Origin: Bacteroidales bacterium | GTDB taxonomy: Bacteria > Bacteroidota > Bacteroidia > Bacteroidales > UBA932 | Reading direction: 5' to 3' | Length of the DNA: 64,000 nucleotides | Assembly: GCA_017442315.1 (NCBI GenBank) | Contig: JAFRZX010000048.1 | Span: 1 to 64,000, forward strand | In this document: piece after piece, positions 54,961 through 63,810 of the stretch | Layout: every line of letters begins with the position of its first letter | Numbering within the stretch: the stretch's first letter is position 1 | The notes under the pieces: generated by a model | Database searches by the model: none | What the model was told of the DNA's origin: nothing | Seen by the model: the letters and a program-made list of their open reading frames with translations, nothing else | Made by a program: the position numbers and the translations under genes

Positions 54961-56358
54961 TTATCTAGGCATCACCTTCTCCTTTATGTATTCGTGGATT
55001 GCTGCTGCTGCCTTTCGGCCAGCACCCATTGCAAGGATCACAGTTGCAGCACCTGTAACTGCATCACCTCCTGCGAATACGCCCTCTCTGGTAGTTGCTC
55101 CGTTTTCATCTGCCACGAGACATCCGCGACGAGTTGTCTCAAGTCCTGATGTCGTCTTTGCGATCAGCGGATTAGGAGAAGTTCCCAACGACATTATCAC
55201 AGTATCAGTCTCGATTTCAAATTCAGAGCCAGATATCTCCACAGGACTACGCCTTCCGCTTTCATCCGGTTCTCCCAATTCCATTCTGATGCAACGGACG
55301 GCCTTTACCCAACCTTTATCATCACCTATCACTTCTACAGGATTGGTCAGCATTTCAAACCGGATATCTTCCTCCATGGCATGATGAACCTCTTCGCGAC
55401 GGGCTGGCAGTTCCTTCTCTGTTCGGCGATACACTATAGTTGTTTCTGCGCCGAGCCTGAGAGCAGTTCTTGCAGCATCCATAGCTACATTTCCACCACC
55501 AACCACAACAACTTTCCTTCCTGCATGGATCGGAGTATCATAATCGTCACGGTATGCCTTCATGAGATTGTTACGGGTCAGGAACTCATTGGCAGAGAAT
55601 ACTCCATTGTAATGTTCGCCAGGAATATTCATGAAACGAGGAAGTCCTGCTCCTGAGCCGATGAATACTGCAGTAAAACCTTCGTCTTGCATAAGGCTGT
55701 CTACAGTTACAGTTCTTCCTGCGATGACATTGGTTTCAATCTTGACACCCAATGCTTTGACAGATGCTATTTCTGCTGATACAACCTTATCTTTAGGAAG
55801 CCTGAATTCTGGTATTCCATATTCCAGGACACCTCCGGGACGATGAAGTGCTTCAAAGACAGTCACTTCATATCCTAGTTTTGCCAGGTCGGAGGCACAG
55901 GCCAGTCCTGCTGGTCCACTACCTATAACGGCAATCCTGTATCCGTTAGACGGAGCCACAAGAGGTTTGACACCGCCATTTTCCCGACTCCAGTCAGCAA
56001 CAAATCTCTCAAGTTTTCCGATGGCAACCGGTTCACTTCTGACACCTAAGATACAACTGCCTTCACATTGAGTCTCCTGAGGACATACACGTCCGCATAT
56101 CGCAGGAAGTGATGAATCTTCTGCAATTATTTCCGCTGCATGGGAGAAATTACCAGCAGCTACTTCAGAAATAAAGGAAGGTATCTTTACACATACGGGA
56201 CATGCAGCTACGCAACGAGGATTCTTACAGTTAAGACATCTTGTTGCCTCAAGCTGCGCTTCAGCTTCATCATATCCATAGCATACTTCTTCAAAGTTCG
56301 TCGCACGAACTTTGGGATCCTGTTCCCTCACAGGGACTCTTGGAATTCTATTTGCCAT
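54961..56358 (-). CDS. NfnB-type NADPH oxidoreductase / GltA-like subunit
   Basis: A 465-residue flavoprotein with iron-sulfur clusters. The N-terminus has two Cys clusters (CLNCKNPRCVAACPVC and ICGRVCPQETQCEGSC). An FAD-binding fold (IAVIGSGPAGLACASDLAKLG, PGGVLEYGIPEFRLP) and an NADPH-binding fold (VVVVGGGNVAMDAARTALRLGAETTIVYRR) follow, with GGDAVTGAATVILAMGAGR at the end. The fold is shared with the glutamate synthase small subunit. Here the partner gene (NfnA type) overlaps by one base, which supports the NADH-dependent reduced ferredoxin:NADP oxidoreductase, not glutamate synthase. Confidence 0.92.
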   Translation of the reverse strand: MANRIPRVPVREQDPKVRATNFEEVCYGYDEAEAQLEATRCLNCKNPRCVAACPVCVKIPSFISEVAAGNFSHAAEIIAEDSSLPAICGRVCPQETQCEGSCILGVRSEPVAIGKLERFVADWSRENGGVKPLVAPSNGYRIAVIGSGPAGLACASDLAKLGYEVTVFEALHRPGGVLEYGIPEFRLPKDKVVSAEIASVKALGVKIETNVIAGRTVTVDSLMQDEGFTAVFIGSGAGLPRFMNIPGEHYNGVFSANEFLTRNNLMKAYRDDYDTPIHAGRKVVVVGGGNVAMDAARTALRLGAETTIVYRRTEKELPARREEVHHAMEEDIRFEMLTNPVEVIGDDKGWVKAVRCIRMELGEPDESGRRSPVEISGSEFEIETDTVIMSLGTSPNPLIAKTTSGLETTRRGCLVADENGATTREGVFAGGDAVTGAATVILAMGAGRKAAAAIHEYIKEKVMPR

Positions 56359-57227
56359 TATCTTCCCCTCCCGATTCTGCAGACATGATGTTCATTGGCA
56401 TCATGTTCTTCTTCATTATACATTCTCTGACGACGCATGGCTTCGTCAAAATCAACAAGATACCCGTCGAATTCAGGGCCTTCCACACAAGCGAAGCGAA
56501 CTTTTCCACCCACTGTCACACGACACGCTCCACACATTCCCGTTCCGTCTACCATGAGTGTGTTCAGACTGACTATGACTGGTATATCCAGCTTCTTGCA
56601 AGTCAAAGTTGCAAACTTCATCATAATCATAGGTCCGATGGCGACAGCCTGATCATAAGATCGGCCATCTTCCGTCACCAGCTTTTCAAGCATTGCAGTG
56701 ACAAGGCCCTTGAAACCCTTGGAACCATCGTCAGTACAGATGTAGAGATTATCACAGACTGCCCTGATCTCATCCTCATAAATGATAAGGTCATGGCTCT
56801 TGGCTCCGATTATGACATCTACGGCAACACCTCTTTCATGCAACCATTTCACCTGCGGATATACAGGAGCAGTACCGACTCCGCCTGCAATGAATATATA
56901 CCTACGCCCCGTAAGTTCTTCTACAGGAACTTCTGTAAAATCAGATGGAATACCTAAAGGGCCGACTACATCAGCAAAAGAATCACCTTCTTCATAACTG
57001 CATATTTCAGATGTAGAAGCACCTATCTTCTGCGTTACGATTGTAACAGTACCTGCCTGACGGTCATAATCGCTTATAGTCAACGGTATACGTTCTCCCC
57101 GTTCATCTGCTCTCACAATAAGAAACTGCCCCGGCTGCGCAGATGCGGCCAGACGGGGCACTTCCACTTTCATCCGACAGATTGTCGGCGTCAGCATATC
57201 TTTCGATACGATTCTATACATCATCAA
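56358..57227 (-). CDS. NfnA-type subunit, sulfide dehydrogenase/ferredoxin-NADP reductase
   Basis: A 289-residue FAD and [2Fe-2S] protein of the ferredoxin-NADP reductase family. The FAD region has QPGQFLIVRADERGERIPLTISDYD, the NAD-binding region has YIFIAGGVGTAPVYPQVKWLHERG, and the cluster-binding loop has DGTGMCGACRVTVGGKVRFACVEG. Together with the next gene it makes the two-subunit electron-bifurcating NfnAB complex, which links NADH, NADPH and ferredoxin pools. Three in-frame ATGs open the gene; the first is given. The stop shares one base with the next start. Confidence 0.92.
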   Translation of the reverse strand: MMMYRIVSKDMLTPTICRMKVEVPRLAASAQPGQFLIVRADERGERIPLTISDYDRQAGTVTIVTQKIGASTSEICSYEEGDSFADVVGPLGIPSDFTEVPVEELTGRRYIFIAGGVGTAPVYPQVKWLHERGVAVDVIIGAKSHDLIIYEDEIRAVCDNLYICTDDGSKGFKGLVTAMLEKLVTEDGRSYDQAVAIGPMIMMKFATLTCKKLDIPVIVSLNTLMVDGTGMCGACRVTVGGKVRFACVEGPEFDGYLVDFDEAMRRQRMYNEEEHDANEHHVCRIGRGR

Positions 57228-57267
57228 ATGATTTAAAACATTTTCAGAAGAAAAATCAAACTGTCAG

Positions 57268-57828
57268 CTAGAATGCTGCTATCAATTCTTCATTAGTATA
57301 AGCATCAGCACCATAACATGTCTTAAGGTATGCAAGACCGTTGAGGTAATCCTCTTCAGTAAACGAGTCCGTAGCTTCTTTTGCAACCACAACGTCATAT
57401 CCAAGGCAGAATGCATCTGCAGAAGTATGACGCACACACATATGGGCATGCAGTCCTGTCATGATGACTGTCCTGACACCTAGTTCCTTGAGAAGAATAT
57501 CAAGATCAGTCTGGAAGAATCCGCTGTAACGACGTTTAGGGACTACGTAATCCTTGTCGCTAAGCTTAAGTTCCGGTATTACTTCAGCTCCTTCTGTACC
57601 TATGATGGCATGATCTCCCCAGATCGTCAGTTCCCTGTCGATACCAGGACGATGAGCATCATTACAGAAAACTACCGGTACACCAGCGGCGCGTGCAGCG
57701 TCAAGAAGTCTGGCTGTTGCCGGAACGATAGCTTTTGCTCGGTCACATGTAAGTGAACCTGTCACGAAGTCATTGAGCATATCAACGACCAAAATAGCTG
57801 GTTTGTTTAATTTGTTCATTTTGTTCAT
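57268..57828 (-). CDS. Cysteine hydrolase (isochorismatase/nicotinamidase-like)
   Basis: A 186-residue protein of the isochorismatase superfamily. The catalytic triad is visible: Asp16 in ILVVDMLNDF, Lys98 in VVPKRRYSGFF and Cys131 in GLHAHMCVRHTSADAF. It resembles nicotinamidases, which release nicotinic acid from nicotinamide, and the metal-ligand-like residues (DAHRPGIDRE) support this, but other amidases are possible. Two start codons lie three codons apart (57828, 57819) in a GTTCATTTT repeat. It precedes the nfnAB pair by 40 bases, so NAD metabolism and NAD(P)H use may be linked. Confidence 0.88.
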   Translation of the reverse strand: MNKMNKLNKPAILVVDMLNDFVTGSLTCDRAKAIVPATARLLDAARAAGVPVVFCNDAHRPGIDRELTIWGDHAIIGTEGAEVIPELKLSDKDYVVPKRRYSGFFQTDLDILLKELGVRTVIMTGLHAHMCVRHTSADAFCLGYDVVVAKEATDSFTEEDYLNGLAYLKTCYGADAYTNEELIAAF

Positions 57829-57845
57829 TTTTGAAATGAGGAATG

Positions 57846-57853
57846 CAAAATTA
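57846..57853 (-). promoter_or_regulatory. Putative -7 element before cysteine hydrolase
   Basis: TAATTTTG on the minus strand fits TAnnTTTG, 18 bases before the start. No good -33 element is visible, but a palindrome lies just upstream at 57869-57889. Confidence 0.4.
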
Positions 57854-57868
57854 ATAAATTCTTAGAAT

Positions 57869-57889
57869 ATGTTTAAGAAATTTAAACAT
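57869..57889. promoter_or_regulatory. Perfect palindrome, operator or terminator candidate
   Basis: ATGTTTAA and TTAAACAT arms (8 bases) around GAAAT, between the esterase stop at 57897 and the cysteine hydrolase promoter. It is AT-rich, so it would be a weak terminator; an operator for the downstream NAD(P)-related operon is equally possible. Confidence 0.35.
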
Positions 57890-57896
57890 TATATTC

Positions 57897-58775
57897 CTAT
57901 TTCCACAATCTCTTTATGAACATACAGAAATAGTCCCTCCAATTATTCCAATCATGTCCGCCTGAGGATATGAATTTTTCATGCGCATACCCTTTCTTCT
58001 TCATTCTCTCACCAAAACCAATAATCTGTCCATAAAATATATCACGTCTTCCAACCATCATCCAGTATAGTTCCGGAGGGGAAGTGAATTGATTTGCGAA
58101 TTTTATGTCGAGATCATCATATATACCGGAAGCATGGCTTTTCTTCACAACTTTATGTATCATAGGAGAGAACAATCCTACATATCCGAATACATCAGGG
58201 TTTGATGCAGTTATATATATCGTCTGCATGCCACCTATGGATAAACTAGCTATTGCACGATGTTCCTTATCAGCCACGGTTCTGTACAAGCTGTCCACAG
58301 TTTCCACAACATCAGTCACAAACGCAGTCTCTACCGTGCCGTCAAGATCAAAAAAAGTCTCCGTTACACCTTTTAAACGCGAATGGGCATAATCCAGATC
58401 ATCGTCGTACTGATTTACATTGGGAACTACTATAATGCATTCATCAATCACACCACGTCTGGTCAGGCTGTCTACAATATGAAGGATATCACCTTTTGCA
58501 ATCCATGTGTTTTCATTTCCGCCTGCACCATGAAGGAGGTAGACAACCGGATAAGATCTCGTGGTCTGATAATAATTCCGGGGAAGATAAACATACATCC
58601 TCTTGCTGCTGGGACCGTCAGAGGAACATTTATGAAACCTTTCCTCCAGAATACCTGTCGACTGGTAATCAGACTCCAGCTGAGGATATACTGCAATTGA
58701 ATTCTGCCTGTGTACAGCACAGGAACTCACAGAACATACTATGATGAATGTAATGTTGATAATAAAGATTTTCAT
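57897..58775 (-). CDS. Esterase lipoprotein (esterase D/feruloyl-type alpha/beta hydrolase)
   Basis: A 292-residue lipoprotein (MKIFIINITFIIVCSVSSC, Cys19) with the esterase-D-like pattern: RMYVYLPRNYYQTTRSYPVVYLLHGAGG, VVPNVNQ, the nucleophile region IASLSIGGMQ (Ser179) and the final His in SGGHDWNNWRDY. The nucleophile elbow has Ser at the first Gly position (SLSIGG instead of GLSIGG). Such enzymes free acyl or feruloyl groups from polysaccharides or other esters. It is divergent from a TonB-dependent receptor gene. Confidence 0.88.
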   Translation of the reverse strand: MKIFIINITFIIVCSVSSCAVHRQNSIAVYPQLESDYQSTGILEERFHKCSSDGPSSKRMYVYLPRNYYQTTRSYPVVYLLHGAGGNENTWIAKGDILHIVDSLTRRGVIDECIIVVPNVNQYDDDLDYAHSRLKGVTETFFDLDGTVETAFVTDVVETVDSLYRTVADKEHRAIASLSIGGMQTIYITASNPDVFGYVGLFSPMIHKVVKKSHASGIYDDLDIKFANQFTSPPELYWMMVGRRDIFYGQIIGFGERMKKKGYAHEKFISSGGHDWNNWRDYFCMFIKRLWK

Positions 58776-58919
58776 GATGAAGTCCGTTTTACAAACTAAC
58801 GGACATAAATCATTCCATCATCCCGATTTTTGCTGTTAGCATGATAAATGTTATGGAGGTTATGAATCCGTATTAATTAAAATAACGGTTCAAAAGTAGT
58901 GTAATTAAAATCATTTATC

Positions 58920-61298
58920 ATGAAACGTCTATATATCCTGGCCATTGCAATGGCAATATGTGCAGCATCAGACATGAGTGCACAATCACAGGGTTATCCT
59001 GTGAAAGGCAGAGTCATTGACAGACTTACACGAGAAGGAATACCTTATGCAGCCGTAATCATTGTAGGAGTTGATGGCTCAGGTGTGGCAGCCGATTCGA
59101 CTGGCTTGTTCACCATACCAACAGTCAAGCCTGGCATAAACCAATTTTCAGCTATCCAGTTAGGATACAGAACTGTTGTCACTCCTGAATATAAGATTAC
59201 ACCATATACCCCATTCATCGAAATAGAAATGGATCAGGACCCGACAGAACTGGCTGCTTCAAGTGTAAGACCATCTCCTTTTCTCAGAAGTGTGGAAAGC
59301 CCTGTCAGCGTAAGGGTGATCAGTCTTGGAGATATTGACAAGATACCCGGAGCCAACAAGGACATAGCAAGGATCGTCAGGTCATATCCGGGAGTCTCAT
59401 ATTCGCCGATAGGATATAGAAACGATCTTATAGTACGCGGTGGAGGCCCGTCAGAAAACACATTCTTTATAGATGGAATCGAAATTCCAAACATAAACCA
59501 TTTCGCGACCCAGGGTGCGACAGGAGGTCCTGTAAGCCTCCTGAACTCCGACCTTATACGTGAAATCAGTTTCTACACCGGTTCCTTTCCATCCAACAGG
59601 GGCGGAGCTCTAAGTTCCGTAATGGATATAAGCCTCAAGGACGGAAACCTGGAAAAACAGGCATTCAAAGTAAGCATAGGTGCTTCTGAAGCAGGTATCA
59701 GCGCATCCGGTCATATGGGTCCAAAAACTACATATATAGCATCTGTAAGACAATCATATCTTCAGCTTCTGTTCAAACTGCTCGGTCTTCCGATGCTTCC
59801 AAATTACATTGACGGACAGTTCAAGATTAAGACAAAGATAAACGAAAGGAATGAAATAATGTTTCTTGGTATCGGTGGTATAGACAATCTCAGGCTGAAC
59901 ATGGATCCGGATGACAAAGGGGACGAATATCTTCTCAGCTATCTTCCAAAGCTCAAACAGGAAACTTTCACGGCAGGCATCTCGTACAAGCATTTTTCAG
60001 AAATGCATATCCAGACTATGAGCCTCAGCTACAACTATCTGAATAACCGAAGCGTAAAATACAGGAATAACGATGAAAGCATTCCCGATAATCTGACACA
60101 GAAGAGCTGGGGACTGGACGGAAAGGCTCAGGTAAGGTTTGAAAACAGATCATATTATGGAGCCTGGACACTACGCGAGGGAGCAGAATTAAGCTGGAGG
60201 CACTATTCCAGTCAGGTATTCCGGAAGCTGGCTGACGGATATACTGCAGACTACGGCAGCAAGATCAATTATCTGGGATGGGGAATATTCACTTCAGCTG
60301 ACTACAAGTCACCAAATGGAAAATTGAGAACCTCATTCGGAATCAGGGCAGACGGAAGTTCATACTCAAAGAACACTGCCAAAATATGGAAACAGCTTTC
60401 GCCTCGTGCATCAATATCATATAGTCCATGGGAAAACTGGTCTTTCAATGCAAGTGCAGGAATGTATCACCAGCTTCCTCCCGTTACAGCTTTAAGTTTC
60501 AGAAATGCCAACAATGAACTGGTCAACAGCGGACTGGACTATATGAGAGTGATATCGGCAGCCATCGGAACTGACTGGAAGTTCAGAGAGCGACTGTTCA
60601 TTGGAATAGAAGGATTCTATAAGCAGTTTCTGGATATCCCTCTGTCAGTTGAAACAAACATACCTCTTACATGTCTGGGAGCTGATTACGGCAGCATTGG
60701 AGAAGAGGCCCTGATATCATCTGCTCAAGGACGTTCGTATGGTGTGGAACTATTGGCCAAATGGCTGATTCCTGACAAGATAAGTCTTGTCGGTTCTGCT
60801 ACATTATATAAAAGTGAATTCCGTTCTGACAGGAAAGAGCCGTACATTCCTTCTGCATGGGATAACAGATTTATAATAAATCTGAGTGCAATATATCAGT
60901 TTCCGCGGTATTGGAGCATAGGAGCCAAGATAAGCAGTATCGGTGGAGCTCCATATACTCCATATGATAAAGAAACGTCATCGCTCAAAAGAGTATGGGA
61001 TGCAGCCGGAAGACCAGTTTATGACTATCTTCGATATAATCAGGAAAGACTGGCACCATATTATCAGATTGACCTGAGAGTAGATAAGGATTTCTACTTC
61101 AACAAATGGACATTAAGTCTGTATGTGGACCTGCAGAACGTCACATTCAGCAAGATACGTCAGCCGGACGCTTATCTGAGTACTGGCAATACGGTCAATC
61201 CGGAAGATATTCCGCAATTGCAGAAATATGAACTGGAAGTTCTAGAGCTGTACAGCGGAACAATCGTGCCTTCTATAGGAATTACGGTAGAATTCTGA
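58920..61298 (+). CDS. TonB-dependent receptor with carboxypeptidase-regulatory-like N-terminus
   Basis: A 792-residue outer-membrane transporter. The signal peptide MKRLYILAIAMAICAASDMS leads to AQ. An N-terminal CarboxypepD_reg-like domain (YPVKGRVIDRLTREGIPYAAV) is followed by the plug (RVISLGDIDKIPGANKDIARIVRSYPGV, RNDLIVRGGGPSENTFFIDGIEIPN) and the 22-strand barrel, ending IVPSIGITVEF. It is shorter than SusC (about 1000 residues) and lacks an adjacent SusD, so it is more like receptors for metal chelates, vitamins or peptides. The substrate is unknown. Confidence 0.93.
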   Translation: MKRLYILAIAMAICAASDMSAQSQGYPVKGRVIDRLTREGIPYAAVIIVGVDGSGVAADSTGLFTIPTVKPGINQFSAIQLGYRTVVTPEYKITPYTPFIEIEMDQDPTELAASSVRPSPFLRSVESPVSVRVISLGDIDKIPGANKDIARIVRSYPGVSYSPIGYRNDLIVRGGGPSENTFFIDGIEIPNINHFATQGATGGPVSLLNSDLIREISFYTGSFPSNRGGALSSVMDISLKDGNLEKQAFKVSIGASEAGISASGHMGPKTTYIASVRQSYLQLLFKLLGLPMLPNYIDGQFKIKTKINERNEIMFLGIGGIDNLRLNMDPDDKGDEYLLSYLPKLKQETFTAGISYKHFSEMHIQTMSLSYNYLNNRSVKYRNNDESIPDNLTQKSWGLDGKAQVRFENRSYYGAWTLREGAELSWRHYSSQVFRKLADGYTADYGSKINYLGWGIFTSADYKSPNGKLRTSFGIRADGSSYSKNTAKIWKQLSPRASISYSPWENWSFNASAGMYHQLPPVTALSFRNANNELVNSGLDYMRVISAAIGTDWKFRERLFIGIEGFYKQFLDIPLSVETNIPLTCLGADYGSIGEEALISSAQGRSYGVELLAKWLIPDKISLVGSATLYKSEFRSDRKEPYIPSAWDNRFIINLSAIYQFPRYWSIGAKISSIGGAPYTPYDKETSSLKRVWDAAGRPVYDYLRYNQERLAPYYQIDLRVDKDFYFNKWTLSLYVDLQNVTFSKIRQPDAYLSTGNTVNPEDIPQLQKYELEVLELYSGTIVPSIGITVEF

Positions 61299-61306
61299 TT
61301 CTTTGA

Positions 61307-61338
61307 TTTGTAGAGGCCCATATTTTGTAGTAAATTTG
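61307..61338 (+). promoter_or_regulatory. Cytoplasmic GH13 gene promoter
   Basis: TTTG at 61307-61310, a 20-base spacer, then TAAATTTG at 61331-61338, 36 bases before the start. Confidence 0.7.
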
Positions 61339-61373
61339 CGCCCGTTTACGCAACTCATTCATGAGCAAAGAAA

Positions 61374-63038
61374 ATGAAGAAACCGATAATATATCAGATT
61401 CTGCCTCGTCTGTGGGGCAATGACAAGACAAGACCCAAAAGAAATGGAACCCTTGCTGACAATGGTACCGGAAAGATGTCCGACATCAATAACAGGACAT
61501 TGGAATACCTCAAATGGCTCGGATGCAGCCATGTATGGTATACCGGAATCATCAGGCATTCCACACAGGAAGAAACAGAAGGATGCATTCCGTCACATCC
61601 GCAGTTTGTTAAAGGAAAGGCTGGCTCTCCATATGCTATCTGCGACTATTATGATGTCAATCCATATCTTGCAGATAAACCTGAAGAGAGGATGACAGAG
61701 TTTGAAGAACTTATAGCAAGAACCCATGCATCCGGCTTGAAAGTCATTCTGGACTTCGTTCCGAACCATGTGGCAAGAGATTACGGAAAGAATGGCTTCA
61801 CGCCAGGACACCCGATTCTGGGCGAATCCGATGACAGATCCGTCCATTATCACAAGGAAAATGATTTCTTCTATTATCCTGACCAGCCGCTGAGACTTCC
61901 TGTGCCGTCACCACAAGGAATGGAACCATATCAGGAGACTCCAGCCATGGCCACAGGCAACAACTGCTACACTCCATCTCCAGGCATCAATGACTGGTAC
62001 GAAACCATCAAGATAAACTATGGAGACACATACACCGATACATGGGAAAAGATGTATGACATCGTTGATTTCTGGATATCGAAAGGCGTGGACGGATTCA
62101 GATGCGACATGGTTGAGCTTGTACCTCCAGCATTCTTCAAATGGCTGATTTCAAAAGCAAAGTCCTGCAACCCTGATGTGATATTCATTGCCGAGGTCTA
62201 TAAGAAAGAACTATACGGGTTATATATCAGAGAGGTTGGATTTGATTACCTGTATGACAAGTCCGGCCTCTATGATACAATACGTGCGGTTGTTGAGAAG
62301 AACGTCGAAGATGACGGACTTCCTGTAGAACTATGGCAATCGGCATCCGGAATCACCAGAAACTGGCAGTTTTTGGGTGATCTCCAGCCTGCCATGCTAA
62401 ATTTCCTTGAAAATCATGATGAACAAAGAAGCGCATCTGACTTTTTTGGCAAAAGCGCATCCAATATGTATGCAGCTCTCTATGCTTCGCTTTATCTGAA
62501 CACAGCACCATTCATGATATATTTTGGCGAAGAAGTGGGGGAGAGAGGAATGGACGAAGAGGGCTTCAGCGGAAAAGACGGACGCACAACTATATTTGAT
62601 TGGTGGAGCATATCATCGATAAGAAGACTACGGAAGGTCATTGACAGTGGTGAATACAAGACTCTTCAGGCAAGCAGACTTGTAAAGGCCGGAATGAAGG
62701 CAGAGGAAGCCAGAACATTCTGCAGATTTGCAGAAGTCGTGAGATTTGCTTCGTCAGATCCTGCCATATGCGAAGGGACAACATATGACCTATGCTATTG
62801 TAATTATGCTTCAGAAGGATTTGACAGAAACAGGCATTTCGTTTTCCTCAGGGACAAGGATGAACACACACTGCTGGTTGCTGCTAATTTTTCAGACAGA
62901 GAGGCCAGAATGAAGATCAGCATACCAAATCATGCATTTGAATGGATGGGGATTCCTATGCAGGACGGACTCAATCCTGACAAAAGCATAGATGTGAAAA
63001 TTCCGCCGATGGACGGAACCATTATCCAGCTTATATAG
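61374..63038 (+). CDS. GH13 alpha-glucan-active enzyme, cytoplasmic
   Basis: A 554-residue glycoside hydrolase 13 family protein without signal peptide. The conserved regions are: VILDFVPNHV (region I), GFRCDMVE with nucleophile Asp245, FIAEVYK with acid/base Glu274, and FLENHDEQR with His348 and Asp349. A C-terminal beta domain (~450-554) ends the protein. It could be an alpha-glucosidase, a glycogen-acting enzyme or a related transferase; the sequence alone does not decide. It has its own promoter and ends 8 bases from the convergent RNA methyltransferase gene. Confidence 0.93.
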   Translation: MKKPIIYQILPRLWGNDKTRPKRNGTLADNGTGKMSDINNRTLEYLKWLGCSHVWYTGIIRHSTQEETEGCIPSHPQFVKGKAGSPYAICDYYDVNPYLADKPEERMTEFEELIARTHASGLKVILDFVPNHVARDYGKNGFTPGHPILGESDDRSVHYHKENDFFYYPDQPLRLPVPSPQGMEPYQETPAMATGNNCYTPSPGINDWYETIKINYGDTYTDTWEKMYDIVDFWISKGVDGFRCDMVELVPPAFFKWLISKAKSCNPDVIFIAEVYKKELYGLYIREVGFDYLYDKSGLYDTIRAVVEKNVEDDGLPVELWQSASGITRNWQFLGDLQPAMLNFLENHDEQRSASDFFGKSASNMYAALYASLYLNTAPFMIYFGEEVGERGMDEEGFSGKDGRTTIFDWWSISSIRRLRKVIDSGEYKTLQASRLVKAGMKAEEARTFCRFAEVVRFASSDPAICEGTTYDLCYCNYASEGFDRNRHFVFLRDKDEHTLLVAANFSDREARMKISIPNHAFEWMGIPMQDGLNPDKSIDVKIPPMDGTIIQLI

Positions 63039-63046
63039 ACGGCAGG

Positions 63047-63799
63047 TTATAGCCTGCGCCTGAATTCTGCAATAGTGACAGCAGCTGCAACAGCTGCATT
63101 AAGGGATTCAGAACCCGGATTTTCAAGCGGATATGGAGGAATGTAAAGACGATCTGATACCATTGCCTCCATTTCTTTTGAAATCCCTTCGGATTCATTA
63201 CCTATGACAATCATCACTGGAGATTCCGCACCAGTGTCAAGATGTCTTTGATACATGTTTTCGCCATCCAGGAATGTACCGTAGACCTTTCCCCCTGCCT
63301 GATGAAAAACATCTGCGAGAGAGACAAGATCCACATAGTGCATCCTTACGCGGAACACAGCACCCATTGTAGCCTGGACTGTCTTGGGATTGAACACATC
63401 AACGGTATCCGGGGCAGCAAATACTGCATTTACACCAAACCAGTCTGCAATCCTCAGGATAGTACCCAGATTACCCGGATCACGAATTGCGTCAAGAGCC
63501 AGATAAAGTCCGCCTCCGGCTATAAGCTGACGCAAGGATGACGCATCGGAAGTATAGATATCTTCCGGCTTATGTACTACAGCAAGCGCCGGAGATGGAG
63601 ATGCCAATGCAGAAATACGTTTCATGACATCATCACCGATATCAGCAGTACGATAAACTGCTTCTACTGCAAAAGGAGAAGACAAAGCCTCCTGGACCAT
63701 CTTTTCACCCTCGACTATGAACATCCCGTTCTCGTCGCGGAACTTCTTTTGCTGCAGCGACTTCACTCGCTTGATTTCATTTGCTGATATAGATGCCAT
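63047..63799 (-). CDS. SpoU-family (TrmH-like) RNA methyltransferase
   Basis: A 250-residue SPOUT methyltransferase that probably 2'-O-methylates rRNA or tRNA. The N-terminal substrate-binding domain (KSLQQKKFRDENGMFIVEGEKMVQEAL) is followed by the knot: DAIRDPGNLGTILRIADWFG, VMIVIGNESEGIS and IPPYPLENPGSESLNAAVAAAV. The RNA target cannot be told from sequence. It follows the speA stop by 11 bases, so it is probably co-transcribed with speA. No spacer terminator separates it from the convergent GH13 gene, apart from a small hairpin in its own last codons. Confidence 0.93.
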   Translation of the reverse strand: MASISANEIKRVKSLQQKKFRDENGMFIVEGEKMVQEALSSPFAVEAVYRTADIGDDVMKRISALASPSPALAVVHKPEDIYTSDASSLRQLIAGGGLYLALDAIRDPGNLGTILRIADWFGVNAVFAAPDTVDVFNPKTVQATMGAVFRVRMHYVDLVSLADVFHQAGGKVYGTFLDGENMYQRHLDTGAESPVMIVIGNESEGISKEMEAMVSDRLYIPPYPLENPGSESLNAAVAAAVTIAEFRRRL

Positions 63800-63810
63800 G
63801 ACCGTGTTAG

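Noticed and set aside
54961-56358. Glutamate synthase small subunit
   Set aside because: The fold is shared, but no large subunit is adjacent and the overlapping partner is an FNR-type flavoprotein with a [2Fe-2S] loop, which fits the Nfn complex better.
63042-63057. Hairpin GCAGG-N6-CCTGC between GH13 and RNA methyltransferase genes
   Set aside because: It overlaps the last codons of the methyltransferase gene, has a short stem and no T-tract, so it is not called a terminator.
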